A stretch of DNA of 64,000 nucleotides from Aestuariibius insulae (GTDB lineage: Bacteria; Pseudomonadota; Alphaproteobacteria; Rhodobacterales; Rhodobacteraceae), in NCBI RefSeq assembly GCF_040783535.2, contig NZ_JBFONW020000005.1, positions 310,001 to 374,000 on the forward strand. Direction: 5' to 3'. Below are positions 25,060 to 33,271 of the stretch, piece after piece. Both the position numbers and the translations under genes were made by a program. Each line of letters starts with the position of its first letter. Position 1 is the first letter of the stretch. The notes below the pieces were generated by a model. It had not been told where the DNA came from. It worked only from the letters and a program-made list of their open reading frames with translations, and ran no database searches.

Positions 25060-25706
25060 GATTTGCACGCTCTGTCGCGGCCGGTCTGGCCGCGCTGACC
25101 CTGTCGGGATGCAGCACGAACGACCGCCCGCTCTTCGTCGATGTCGGAACGACGCTGTTTCAGGGGCTGACAGGTCAAAATCAGGCCGTCGATCTGCGTG
25201 CTGGTCTGACGCGCGAGGCCCTGAAGCCTGTCGAAGGCACGGCGATTGTCGTCTATATCGAAGAGCGGGGCGTCTCGGCCCTGATGGGAGAGCTGATCGC
25301 GACGCCGAATGGGCGGACTTTCGTGACCAGCGACGGGATCAGCCTAACCTTCGAGACGGGCTTCCTGAAATCCACGCGCGGTCTGGGCGGCGATCTGATG
25401 GGCGCCGAGACGCTGGCCGTACGGCAAGCGCTGGGCACGACGGGACAGGCGGTGCGGGTGCATGACTATCTGACAGGCGAGGACGGGATCGAGCAGCGGC
25501 GCTTTACTTGCACGCTAAGCACGCCGGTGCGCGAGCCCATCGTGATCTACGAGATCCAGTACCAGACAGCGCGGATCACCGAGAGCTGTTCGGACGAGCG
25601 CGACAGTTTTACCAATGATTACTGGATCGATGCCCAGGGCGTTGTGCGCAAGTCGCGCCAATGGCTCAGCCCATCGGTCGGCTATCTCGAGATCGAGCGG
25701 ATCTGA
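25050..25706 (+). CDS. yjbF: YjbF/GfcB family lipoprotein
   Basis: This 218-residue lipoprotein begins with a short signal peptide ending in lipobox LSGC (Cys21). It then shows the GfcB/YjbF blocks: 'GLTREALKPVEGTAIVVYIEERGVSALMGE', 'GRTFVTSDGISLTFETGFLKSTRGLGGDLMGAE', and 'FTNDYWIDAQGVVRKSRQWLSPSVGYLEIE' near the end. The family is found in group-4-capsule and Yjb exopolysaccharide operons, acting at the outer membrane. The start is TTG; 25050 is chosen over the TTG at 25038 because a purine-rich tract then lies at a proper distance. It overlaps yjbH by 10 bases. Confidence 0.88.
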   Translation: MALGFARSVAAGLAALTLSGCSTNDRPLFVDVGTTLFQGLTGQNQAVDLRAGLTREALKPVEGTAIVVYIEERGVSALMGELIATPNGRTFVTSDGISLTFETGFLKSTRGLGGDLMGAETLAVRQALGTTGQAVRVHDYLTGEDGIEQRRFTCTLSTPVREPIVIYEIQYQTARITESCSDERDSFTNDYWIDAQGVVRKSRQWLSPSVGYLEIERI

Positions 25707-25708
25707 GC

Positions 25709-25763
25709 GGGCAAAATCTTCTAGAAGATTTTGGTCTTCAGAATTTTCTAGAAAATTCTGCCC
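25709..25763. repeat. Composite palindrome (three-way-junction repeat), copy 2
   Basis: Two perfect palindromes: 25712-25733 (core AAAATCTTCTAGAAGATTTT, identical to copy 1) and 25739-25760 (core AGAATTTTCTAGAAAATTCT), separated by the 5-base GTCTT, within a short GGG/CCC closing stem. The element begins 3 bases after the yjbF stop. Copy 1 lies at 306-387. Identical left hairpins and equal spacing at two unrelated loci show a repeat family. Confidence 0.85.
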
Positions 25764-25900
25764 CCTTGGCCAGCGGTCGCGTAGGGCGGCCCGCCCGGTC
25801 TCTTATGTGTTTACGCAGCGTTAGGGAATCTGGTTAGGTGTCAGGACGTCCGGAACAGGGCGGCATGAGTTTGATACGTCAAACGCTAGGGAGGACTACC

Positions 25901-26917
25901 ATGAGAACGTTATTTGCCGGGGCGCTTGCCCTGACGGCGCTTGCAGGTATGGCGCAGGCGGAGGGCCACGAGGTTTCGGCCTGTCTGATCACCAAGACCG
26001 ACACGAACCCCTTTTTCGTCAAGATGCGCGAAGGCGCGCTGGCCAAGGCCGAAGAGCTTGGCGTGGCGCTTAGCACCTATGCGGGCAAGGTCGATGGAGA
26101 TCACGAGACGCAGGTCGCGGCCATCGAGACTTGTATCGCCAACGGCGCCAAGGGGATCCTGCTGACGGCCTCGGACACCTCATCGATCGTGCCCGCCGTG
26201 CAGCAGGCGCGGGATGCGGGGCTGCTGGTGATTGCGCTCGATACGCCGCTCAGCCCGATCGATGCGGCGGATATGACATTTGCGACCGACAACTTTCTTG
26301 CCGGAGAGCTGATCGGGCAATGGGCGGCAGCTGCCCTTGGCGACGAGGCGGAGAATGCCAAGATCGCGATGCTCGATCTGGCGGTCAGCCAGCCGACCGT
26401 GGGCGTTCTGCGCGATCAAGGCTTCCTGCAGGGCTTTGGCATCGAGTTGGGCGATCCCGACCGGTGGGGCGACGAGGACGATCCACGGATCGTCGGCAAT
26501 GACGTCACGCAAGGCAACGAAGAAGGCGGACGCCGCGCCATGGAGAACCTGCTCGCGCAGGATCCCGAGATCAACGTCGTCTACACGATCAACGAGCCTG
26601 CCGCGGCGGGCGCCTATGAGGCGCTGCGCGCCATCGGGCGAGAGAACGACGTTCTGATCGTCTCGGTCGACGGTGGGTGCCCTGGTGTGCAGAACATCAA
26701 AGACGGGGTGATCGGGGCCACGTCGCAGCAATATCCGCTGCTAATGGCCTCCAAAGGGATCGAGGCGATTGCCGCTTGGGCCGCAGACGGCACCAAGCCC
26801 GAGGCAACCGACGGCAAGGACTTCTTTGACACCGGCGTGGCGCTTGTCACCGATCAGCCGGTGGATGGGGTCGAGAGCATCGATACCGACGAAGGCATGG
26901 AGCTGTGCTGGGGCTAG
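25901..26917 (+). CDS. frcB: Sugar ABC transporter substrate-binding protein (FrcB-like)
   Basis: This 338-residue periplasmic protein has a signal peptide (cut after AQA) and the type I periplasmic-binding fold of the RbsB/FrcB group: 'CLITKTDTNPFFVKMREGALAKAEELG', 'IANGAKGILLTASDTSSIVPAVQQARDAGLLVIALDTPL', 'INVVYTINEPAAAGAYEAL' and 'VLIVSVDGGCPGVQNIKDG'. It is the first gene of frcB-frcC-frcA, an order known for fructose uptake in Sinorhizobium. Fructose is the best guess, but other monosaccharides fit the fold. ATG 25901 follows GGGAGGACTACC; the track of in-frame codons before it is not signal-like. Confidence 0.92.
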   Translation: MRTLFAGALALTALAGMAQAEGHEVSACLITKTDTNPFFVKMREGALAKAEELGVALSTYAGKVDGDHETQVAAIETCIANGAKGILLTASDTSSIVPAVQQARDAGLLVIALDTPLSPIDAADMTFATDNFLAGELIGQWAAAALGDEAENAKIAMLDLAVSQPTVGVLRDQGFLQGFGIELGDPDRWGDEDDPRIVGNDVTQGNEEGGRRAMENLLAQDPEINVVYTINEPAAAGAYEALRAIGRENDVLIVSVDGGCPGVQNIKDGVIGATSQQYPLLMASKGIEAIAAWAADGTKPEATDGKDFFDTGVALVTDQPVDGVESIDTDEGMELCWG

Positions 26918-26952
26918 GTCCGGCGATGGCGGGTTAAGCCCCGTTCTACGGT

Positions 26953-26974
26953 GGGACCGGTTAAGGCCGGTCCC
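26953..26974 (+). terminator. Stem-loop between frcB and frcC
   Basis: GGGACCGG (26953-26960) pairs perfectly with CCGGTCCC (26967-26974) around TTAAGG. There is no T-run, so it is less a full stop than a partial terminator or a 3'-end stabiliser. Such hairpins after binding-protein genes let the cell make more binding protein than permease. Confidence 0.55.
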
Positions 26975-26997
26975 GCGGTCTGGGAGGGAGAGACGAT

Positions 26998-28059
26998 ATG
27001 TCGGGGACGGATGATTACGAGGGCGCGGCGTCGGGCGCGTCCAGCGACGTCGCCGCCTTCGACGAGGACGACAAGGGGCTGATCGGCAAGTTCCACCACG
27101 CGCTGCATACGACGCCTGCGCTGGTGCCGCTGATCGTTCTGGTCGCGGCGATCATCGTCTTCGGTCTGCTTCTGGGCAGCCGGTTCTTCTCTCCTTTCGC
27201 GCTGACGCTGATCCTGCAACAGGTGCAGATCGTGGGGATCGTGGCGGCGGCGCAAAGCCTTGTGATCCTGACCGCCGGAATCGATCTGAGCGTGGGGGCC
27301 ATCGCGGTCATCAGTTCGGTCGTGATGGGGCAGTTCACGTTCCGCTACGGGCTGCCGCCAAGCGTCGCTGTCGCCTGCGGGCTAATGGCGGGAACGGCCA
27401 TCGGATATCTCAACGGCTGGCTTGTCGCAGTAATGAAGCTGCCGCCGTTTATCGTGACTTTGGGCATGTGGCAGATCGTCTTGGCGGCGAACTTCCTTTA
27501 TTCCGCGAACGAGACAATCCGCAGTCAGGAGATCGCCGCCGAAGCGCCGCTGCTGCAGCTTCTGGGCGCGAAGTTCAGCGTCGGCGGGGCGGTCTTTACC
27601 TTCGGCGTGGTCTTTCTGGTGCTGCTGGTGCTGGTCTTGGCCTACGTCCTTAAACACACGGCCTGGGGGCGTCATGTCTATGCCGTCGGCGACGATCCCG
27701 AGGCGGCGGAGCTGTCGGGCGTGAACGTCAAGGCTACGCTGATCTCCGTCTATGCTCTGGCCGGGCTGATCTGCGCCTTCGCCGGATGGGCGTTGATCGG
27801 GCGGATCGGGTCGGTCTCTCCCACATCGGGGCAGCTTTTGAACATCGAGAGCATCACGGCGGTGGTGATCGGGGGGATTTCGCTTTTCGGCGGGCGCGGA
27901 TCGATCTTGGGGACGTTCTTCGGGGCGCTGATCGTGGGTGTCTTCACACTAGGGCTGCGCCTTCTGGGAGCGGATGCGCAGTGGACGTTCCTTCTGATCG
28001 GGGTGCTGATCATCGCGGCGGTCGCGGTCGATCAATGGATCAGGAAGGTGGCGGCATGA
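26998..28059 (+). CDS. frcC: Sugar ABC transporter permease (FrcC-like)
   Basis: This 353-residue inner-membrane protein has a cytosolic N-terminus of about 35 residues and then about nine or ten hydrophobic helices: 'LVPLIVLVAAIIVFGLLLG', 'GIVAAAQSLVILTAGIDLSVGAIAVISSVVMGQ', 'VAVACGLMAGTAIGYLNGWLVAVMKLPPFIVTLGM' (the RbsC/FrcC-family EAA-like loop), and 'VVIGGISLFGGRGSILGTFFGALIVGVFTLGL'. This is the single-permease homodimer type of the sugar ABC class. ATG 26998 follows GGGAGGGAGAGACGAT. Its stop overlaps the ATPase start in ATGA. Confidence 0.93.
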   Translation: MSGTDDYEGAASGASSDVAAFDEDDKGLIGKFHHALHTTPALVPLIVLVAAIIVFGLLLGSRFFSPFALTLILQQVQIVGIVAAAQSLVILTAGIDLSVGAIAVISSVVMGQFTFRYGLPPSVAVACGLMAGTAIGYLNGWLVAVMKLPPFIVTLGMWQIVLAANFLYSANETIRSQEIAAEAPLLQLLGAKFSVGGAVFTFGVVFLVLLVLVLAYVLKHTAWGRHVYAVGDDPEAAELSGVNVKATLISVYALAGLICAFAGWALIGRIGSVSPTSGQLLNIESITAVVIGGISLFGGRGSILGTFFGALIVGVFTLGLRLLGADAQWTFLLIGVLIIAAVAVDQWIRKVAA

Positions 28060-28823
28060 CCCCGGTTCTGGAGGGCAAGGGCCTTGTGAAGCGCTACGGG
28101 CGCGTGACAGCGCTGGATCATTGCGATTTCGAGCTGATGCCGGGAGAGATCCTGGCGGTGATCGGAGACAATGGCGCGGGCAAGTCGACGCTGATCAAGG
28201 CGGTGTCGGGCGCGGTGACGCCCGATGCAGGAACGGTCAGGCTGGAGGGGGAAGAGATCCGGTTCACCTCTCCAATCGACGCGCGCGAGGCGGGGATCGA
28301 GACGGTCTATCAGACGCTTGCCATGTCGCCTGCTTTGTCGATTGCCGACAACATGTTCATGGGGCGCGAGCTGCGCAAGCCGGGATTTCGCGGCAAGTGG
28401 CTGCGGCAGCTTGACCGCAAGAAGATGGAGGAGATGGCCCGCCAAAAATTGAGCGATCTGGGTCTGATGACGATCCAGAACATCAATCAGGCGGTCGAGA
28501 CGCTGTCAGGCGGGCAACGGCAGGGCGTGGCTGTCGCCCGGGCGGCGGCCTTCGGATCAAAGGTGATTATCCTCGACGAGCCGACGGCGGCGCTTGGCGT
28601 CAAGGAAAGCCGCCGGGTGCTGGAGCTGATCCAGGACGTGAAGTCGCGCGGCATCCCGATCATCCTGATCTCGCATAATATGCCGCATGTCTTCGAGGTC
28701 GCTGACCGGATCCATGTGCACCGGTTGGGCAAGCGCCTGACCGTGATCGATCCGAAGGATTACACGATGTCGGATGCGGTCGCTTTCATGACCGGCGCCA
28801 AGGAACCGCCGGTCGCAGCCTAG
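28056..28823 (+). CDS. frcA: Sugar ABC transporter ATP-binding protein (FrcA-like)
   Basis: This 255-residue ATPase carries one nucleotide-binding domain: Walker A GDNGAGKST near residue 36, signature LSGGQRQG, Walker B 'VIILDEPTAALGV', and switch His in 'LISHNMPHVF'. Most sugar ATPases of this class (RbsA, XylG) have two tandem domains of about 500 residues; a single domain of about 260 is the mark of FrcA. ATG 28056 overlaps the permease stop. The operon probably ends here, since the next gene (regA) is on the opposite strand and ends 10 bases away. Confidence 0.94.
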   Translation: MTPVLEGKGLVKRYGRVTALDHCDFELMPGEILAVIGDNGAGKSTLIKAVSGAVTPDAGTVRLEGEEIRFTSPIDAREAGIETVYQTLAMSPALSIADNMFMGRELRKPGFRGKWLRQLDRKKMEEMARQKLSDLGLMTIQNINQAVETLSGGQRQGVAVARAAAFGSKVIILDEPTAALGVKESRRVLELIQDVKSRGIPIILISHNMPHVFEVADRIHVHRLGKRLTVIDPKDYTMSDAVAFMTGAKEPPVAA

Positions 28824-28832
28824 CCCAATGCC

Positions 28833-29381
28833 TTAACGGGGAGAGCGCTTCGCCAGGATGCGTTGCAGCGTACGGCGGTGCATGTTGAGACGCCGCGCGG
28901 TTTCCGAGACGTTGCGGTCGCACAGCTCGTAGACCCGTTGGATATGCTCCCAGCGCACGCGGTCGGCGCTCATCGGGTTTTCCGGCGGCGGCGGAAGTTC
29001 TCCCTGCGGAGCGAGCAGCGCGTTGACCACATCATTGGCATCGGCGGGTTTCGAGAGGTAGTCGGTTGCGCCCATCTTGACAGCGGCCACGGCGGTCGTG
29101 ATCGCGCCATAGCCCGTCAAAACGACGATCCGGCTATCCGGGCGGCGTTCGCGCAGGGTCTCGACCACGTCGAGACCATTGCCGTCGGTCAGGCGCAGGT
29201 CGATCACGGCATAGGCCGGAGGACGCGCGGTCGAAATGGCCCGGCCCGCCGCGACGCTTTCAGCGGTTTCGACATCGAAGCCGCGCTTTTCCATCGCCTT
29301 CGCAAGGCGTCTCACAAAGGGCTCGTCGTCATCCACCAGCAGGAGCGACTTGTCTTCACCGATCTCTGCAAGCTCGGGCAT
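28833..29381 (-). CDS. regA: Redox response regulator RegA/PrrA/ActR
   Basis: This 182-residue regulator has a receiver domain with phosphoacceptor Asp61 in 'AYAVIDLRLTDGNGLDVVETL', the acidic pocket 'LLLVDDDEPF' and the switch 'VVLTGYGAITTAV' with 'YLSKPAD'. A Pro-rich linker 'GELPPPPENP' leads to a Fis-type HTH 'RNVSETARRLNMHRRTLQRILAKRSPR'. The C-terminal sequence is nearly invariant in this family. With RegB it activates or represses genes for respiration, carbon fixation, nitrogen fixation and, where present, photosynthesis. ATG 29381 follows GAGGATGGCCCC. It lies 75 bases after senC and is probably cotranscribed with it. Confidence 0.96.
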   Translation of the reverse strand: MPELAEIGEDKSLLLVDDDEPFVRRLAKAMEKRGFDVETAESVAAGRAISTARPPAYAVIDLRLTDGNGLDVVETLRERRPDSRIVVLTGYGAITTAVAAVKMGATDYLSKPADANDVVNALLAPQGELPPPPENPMSADRVRWEHIQRVYELCDRNVSETARRLNMHRRTLQRILAKRSPR

Positions 29382-29456
29382 GGGGCCATCCTCATCAAAA
29401 CTTTCGTTCAGACAAAGGAATTTAGGGCCCGATCCGGGTTCGTCCAATGGGTGCGA

Positions 29457-30050
29457 CTAGATATGGCAGGCGATCTGGTCGGCCATCGCCTCGGGTCCGA
29501 CATCGTTGCGGAAGAAGTCGATGAAGCCGGTTTCATCCACCAGATAGCTGAACGTCATGTGGTTCATGAGGTAGTAATCTGGCTCGTCATCGGCGCGGCT
29601 GTAGACCACGCGGTAGGCCTTGGCCGCCGCATCGACCTGATCGATAGAGCCGGTGAGACCGATCATATCGTCGTGGAAGTTGTCGGTGAAATCGGCGACG
29701 ACTTCGGGTGTGTCCCGTTCGGGATCGATGGTGATGAAGACGGGGCGGACGGCCTCGCCTCGCTCTTCCAGGATCTCGACGGCTTGAGCGTTGCGCATCG
29801 TGTCGATAGGGCAGACATCGGGACAGGCGGTGTAGCCGAAATAGATCAGGGTCGGGCCGTCGATGACGTCGGCCTCTGTCACCGTCTGACCGGTCTCGTC
29901 GACCAGCGTGAAAGGCCCGCCGATATCGCCGCCCGCGATCTGTCCGCCGCTGCAGCCATCGGGGGCGCGGGTCAGGCTGAAGACGACCGTTCCGGCCACG
30001 AAGGTCGTCGCGACACCGGCGGCGAGGATTGCGAAGGTCTTGGTCTGCAC
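29457..30050 (-). CDS. senC: SCO1/SenC/PrrC family copper protein
   Basis: This 197-residue protein is anchored by an N-terminal membrane segment ('TFAILAAGVATTFVAGTVVF') with the thioredoxin-like domain outside. It holds the copper and redox motif CPDVCP in 'YFGYTACPDVCPIDTMRNAQ' and the ligand His in 'YLMNHMTFSYLVD'. The family delivers copper to cytochrome oxidase and influences RegB signalling. The start is GTG at 30050, set by AAGGAG ten bases upstream; the longer open frame upstream has Arg/Gln-rich noise and is rejected. The order regB (divergent) - senC - regA is the classic one. Confidence 0.94.
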   Translation of the reverse strand: MQTKTFAILAAGVATTFVAGTVVFSLTRAPDGCSGGQIAGGDIGGPFTLVDETGQTVTEADVIDGPTLIYFGYTACPDVCPIDTMRNAQAVEILEERGEAVRPVFITIDPERDTPEVVADFTDNFHDDMIGLTGSIDQVDAAAKAYRVVYSRADDEPDYYLMNHMTFSYLVDETGFIDFFRNDVGPEAMADQIACHI

Positions 30051-30149
30051 GGGGCGGGCGCTCCTTGCTGTCGCATTGCGGGAGATCGGTGCTACCTTTA
30101 GGGACAAGGTCGCCGATCTGAGTTGTCCGGTAGATAGGAAGTTTGTGCA

Positions 30150-31514
30150 ATGACGTCTACGCTCGACCTCGCGCACGGGCGGGTGCCCGCGAACTGGATC
30201 CGTCTGCACACGCTCGTTATTCTGCGCTGGTTCGCCATTGTGGGACAAAGCGCCGCAATCATCGTGGCCTGGCGGTTCTACGATCTGCAGATCCCGTTGG
30301 GCTGGTGCGTTCTGGCCGTCGGCATCGCGATCATCGGCAACCTCATCGCGATCTTCGTCTATCCCGAGAACAAGCGCCTGAACGGCAGCGAAGCGGTGAT
30401 GATGCTGCTTTTCGACATCGCGCAGCTGACGCTGCTGCTGTTCCTGACCGGCGGTCTGCATAATCCGTTTGCCGTCCTGATGCTGGCGCCTGTGACGATT
30501 GCGGCGACATTCCTGCGGCTGAGGCAGACGGTTTTGCTGGGGCTGGTCGCCATCGGCCTGCTGACGCTGGTCGCGGGGATCAATGTGCCGATCCGGACCG
30601 CGTCGGGCGAGGCGCTGGAGATTCCGACGCTGTTCATCTTCGGCTTCTGGCTGGCGCTGGTGATCGGGGTGGTGTTCCTCGGGGTTTATGCGCACCGGAT
30701 CATTTCTGAGATGCGCAATATGTCGGACGCGCTGACCGCGACGCAGCTGGCGCTGGCGCGCGAGCAGAAGCTGACCGACCTGGGCGGCGTGATCGCGGCG
30801 GCGGCGCACGAGCTGGGCACGCCTTTAGCGACGATCAAGCTGGTGAGCTCGGAGCTGATCGAGGAGCTCAAAGAGAGCGACGATCTGCGCGAGGATGCCG
30901 AATTGATCCGCGAGCAAGCGGACCGCTGCCGGGACATTCTGCGGTCGATGGGACGGGCCGGAAAGGACGATCTGCACATGCGCCGAGCCCCGCTCGAGAC
31001 GGTGCTGAAGGAAGCGGCGGAGCCTCACATGGATCGCGGCAAGACGGTGCGGATCACGTCACGTTCGGAAAATGGCGGCTTGCGGCACCCTACGGTCGAA
31101 CGGCGGCCCGAGATCATTCACGGGCTGAGAAACCTGATCCAGAACGCGGTCGATTTCGCGGACAAGGCGGTGGAGGTCGATATCCGCTGGACCGCGGGGA
31201 CGATTGCCCTTCGCATTGCCGATGACGGACGGGGCTTTCCGCCCCATGTGATCGGACGGATCGGGGACCCCTATGTCGGGCGCAAGCGGGGACTGGCCCG
31301 TCCGGGCTATGAGGGGATGGGGCTGGGGCTGTTCATTGCCAAGACGCTACTCGAGCGATCGGGCGCAACGCTGGTCTTCGCCAATGGCGGTGCGGGCGGG
31401 CCCGGCGGGATGCGGGGCGCCATCGTCGAGGTCACGTGGCCTCGCCACATGATCGAAAGTTCCGATACCGAGGGCGACGGCGTGCTCGGCGAGAACCGCC
31501 TGATTATCGCGTGA
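30150..31514 (+). CDS. regB: Redox sensor histidine kinase RegB/PrrB
   Basis: This 454-residue kinase has six membrane helices in residues 20-180, with the ubiquinone-binding heptad GGLHNPF at 101-107. The H-box 'AAAAHELGTPLATIKLV' (phospho-His220) is followed by 'REQADRCRDIL' with the redox-active Cys260, which corresponds to Cys265 of Rhodobacter capsulatus RegB. The ATP domain has 'LIQNAVDFA', 'IADDGRGFPP' and 'GMGLGLFIAKTLLERSG'. All key redox residues are kept. The 99-base gap before senC contains the divergent promoters. AGGAAG precedes ATG 30150 at a good distance. Confidence 0.97.
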   Translation: MTSTLDLAHGRVPANWIRLHTLVILRWFAIVGQSAAIIVAWRFYDLQIPLGWCVLAVGIAIIGNLIAIFVYPENKRLNGSEAVMMLLFDIAQLTLLLFLTGGLHNPFAVLMLAPVTIAATFLRLRQTVLLGLVAIGLLTLVAGINVPIRTASGEALEIPTLFIFGFWLALVIGVVFLGVYAHRIISEMRNMSDALTATQLALAREQKLTDLGGVIAAAAHELGTPLATIKLVSSELIEELKESDDLREDAELIREQADRCRDILRSMGRAGKDDLHMRRAPLETVLKEAAEPHMDRGKTVRITSRSENGGLRHPTVERRPEIIHGLRNLIQNAVDFADKAVEVDIRWTAGTIALRIADDGRGFPPHVIGRIGDPYVGRKRGLARPGYEGMGLGLFIAKTLLERSGATLVFANGGAGGPGGMRGAIVEVTWPRHMIESSDTEGDGVLGENRLIIA

Positions 31515-31533
31515 CGCATCTTTGGCGGATGCA

Positions 31534-31549
31534 TTAACCACCCCTTAAC
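31534..31549. promoter_or_regulatory. CtrA-box match (TTAA-N7-TTAAC)
   Basis: TTAA CCACCCC TTAAC fits the full CtrA recognition pattern TTAA-N7-TTAA(C). It is 62 bases upstream of the DivL-like gene start, in the 96-base gap after regB. DivL is itself part of the pathway that controls CtrA phosphorylation. Confidence 0.6.
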
Positions 31550-31610
31550 CTTCCAAAGCGACTTTCGGTTGAGTCGGCGAAAAATTGCCGAGATGATCGA
31601 GGACGAACGG

Positions 31611-33230
31611 ATGGCAGCTCTTACGCCCTTTGCCATAGCGATAGCCGTATGCACCGCGCTTCTATCCGCGGCGCTTATCCTTCTGGGATTGAAACTTCTG
31701 AGCCGCCGGGACCACGCCCGGCTGGCGCAGTTTCAGGCGCCGCCTGCTGAACGGGTGATCTTTCTCTTCAACGAGATGACATTGGTTGATGCCACGCCGC
31801 CGGCCAAAACATTGCTGGGATCCTCGGACCGGGACTGCCCCGATCTGGACCGCTTCGTGCATCTGGCGAGCCCCCGGTTCCCCGAGCTTGGCGCGCGCCT
31901 CAAGGAGCTTGGCCCGGCGCAGCGGATCGAAATGGACTGCGCGGAGGCGGGCCCGTGCGGAGGCTTGATCGCGGAACGGTCTGGCACGCTCACGCGGATC
32001 GAAATCCTGCAGAATGACGGCGAGCAGACGCTGCGCTCGTTCAAGGATGCGGCCACCGCGCGGGAGATCGAGACGCTGCGGGCCATTGCCGAAGATGCGC
32101 CGCAGCTGATCTGGCGGCAGGACCGGACAGGATCCATTCGCTGGACGAACGCCGCCTATCTCGCCCTTGCCGATCAGATCGCGGATGTGTCCGGCGCCTG
32201 GCCGCCCCCGGTTCTTTTTGACCAGCTTGCCCCGGTCAGTTCAGGCAAGACGCCAGCCCAGCGGCGCGTTTCCCTGAGGATAGAGCCGGAGGGAGAGCCG
32301 CTCTGGTTCGATGTCGTGGCGCTTGATCGGGGGGAAGAGACACTCTTTATCGCCGAAGATGCCGGTCCGCTGGTCAAAGCCGAGACGGCCCAGCGGAATT
32401 TCGTCCAGACGCTGGCCAAGACCTTTGCCAATCTTCCCACCGGTCTCGCGATATTTGACAAGGACCGAAATCTCGTTCTTTTCAATCCGGCGCTGCACGA
32501 TCTGACCGGGCTGCCGATCGACTTTCTGACCGCCCATCCCAGCCTGCGCTCTTTCCTGGATCGGCTGCGAGATGCGCGGATGCTGCCTGAACCCAAGAAT
32601 TACGGCACCTGGCGTGATGCTTTCACCTCGATGGAAAGCGCTGCCGTCTCGGGCACCTATGGCGAGGTCTGGACATTGCCTAACGGACAGACCTACCGCG
32701 TCACCGGCCGGCCCCATCCCGATGGCGCCGTCGCCTTCCTGATCGAGGATATCAGCGCCGAGATCTCGCTGACCCGGCGGTTCCGGTCGCAGATCGATCT
32801 GGGGCAAGCGGTCATCGATGCGCAAAGCGAGGCGCTTTGCGTTTTCTCGGTCACCGGGCGGTTGACGCTGTCGAATGCCGCCTTCACGAAGCTGTTCGGC
32901 ATTGACGAGGAATACCTGACGGAGCCGACCGTGATCGACGTGACCCGGACGATGCAGGAGCTGGCCCTGCCGACCCCGGCCTGGGGCGATCTACGCGACT
33001 TCATCGACATCCATTCCGACCGCAGTGAATGGAGCGCGCCGATCCAGATGCTGGACGGCCGGTCGATGGAGCTGACCTGCACACCGCTGGGCGGAGGCGA
33101 TACGCTGTGCAGCTTTGCCCGCCGTCTCTCTCCGGTGCTGGAGACGTCGGAGACGCCTGCTCTCGCCGCTCCGGACGAACCGCTCGAAGTGGCACCCGAC
33201 GTTCCAGCCGAGGCGCGCGCAAACGCCTGA
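31611..33230 (+). CDS. divL: Membrane-anchored PAS protein, DivL-like
   Basis: This 539-residue protein has one N-terminal membrane helix ('PFAIAIAVCTALLSAALILLGL') and then three or more PAS-like modules, for example 'LRAIAEDAPQLIWRQDRTGSIRWTNAAYLALA', 'FANLPTGLAIFDKDRNLVLFNPALHDLTGL' and 'SEALCVFSVTGRLTLSNAAFTKLFGI'. No His-kinase, phosphatase or cyclase domain follows; the chain ends in a Pro/Ala/Glu-rich tail. A PAS-only DivL acting on the CckA-ChpT-CtrA relay is known in Rhodobacter, and the neighbourhood (tsaE, amgK, murU, addBA) matches divL loci. That identification is inference from context. I chose ATG 31611 with GAGG 8 bases upstream; earlier ATG 31593 and TTG 31569 are possible. 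Confidence 0.72.
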   Translation: MAALTPFAIAIAVCTALLSAALILLGLKLLSRRDHARLAQFQAPPAERVIFLFNEMTLVDATPPAKTLLGSSDRDCPDLDRFVHLASPRFPELGARLKELGPAQRIEMDCAEAGPCGGLIAERSGTLTRIEILQNDGEQTLRSFKDAATAREIETLRAIAEDAPQLIWRQDRTGSIRWTNAAYLALADQIADVSGAWPPPVLFDQLAPVSSGKTPAQRRVSLRIEPEGEPLWFDVVALDRGEETLFIAEDAGPLVKAETAQRNFVQTLAKTFANLPTGLAIFDKDRNLVLFNPALHDLTGLPIDFLTAHPSLRSFLDRLRDARMLPEPKNYGTWRDAFTSMESAAVSGTYGEVWTLPNGQTYRVTGRPHPDGAVAFLIEDISAEISLTRRFRSQIDLGQAVIDAQSEALCVFSVTGRLTLSNAAFTKLFGIDEEYLTEPTVIDVTRTMQELALPTPAWGDLRDFIDIHSDRSEWSAPIQMLDGRSMELTCTPLGGGDTLCSFARRLSPVLETSETPALAAPDEPLEVAPDVPAEARANA

Positions 33231-33271
33231 TTGGATCTTGCGGGCCGGACTGTCGGGCTTATGCTGACCCC

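Noticed and set aside
30051..30809. Extension of the senC frame to a 450-residue protein
   Set aside because: The extra N-terminal part is antisense to regB and Arg/Gln-rich; the GTG at 30050 with AAGGAG explains the real start.
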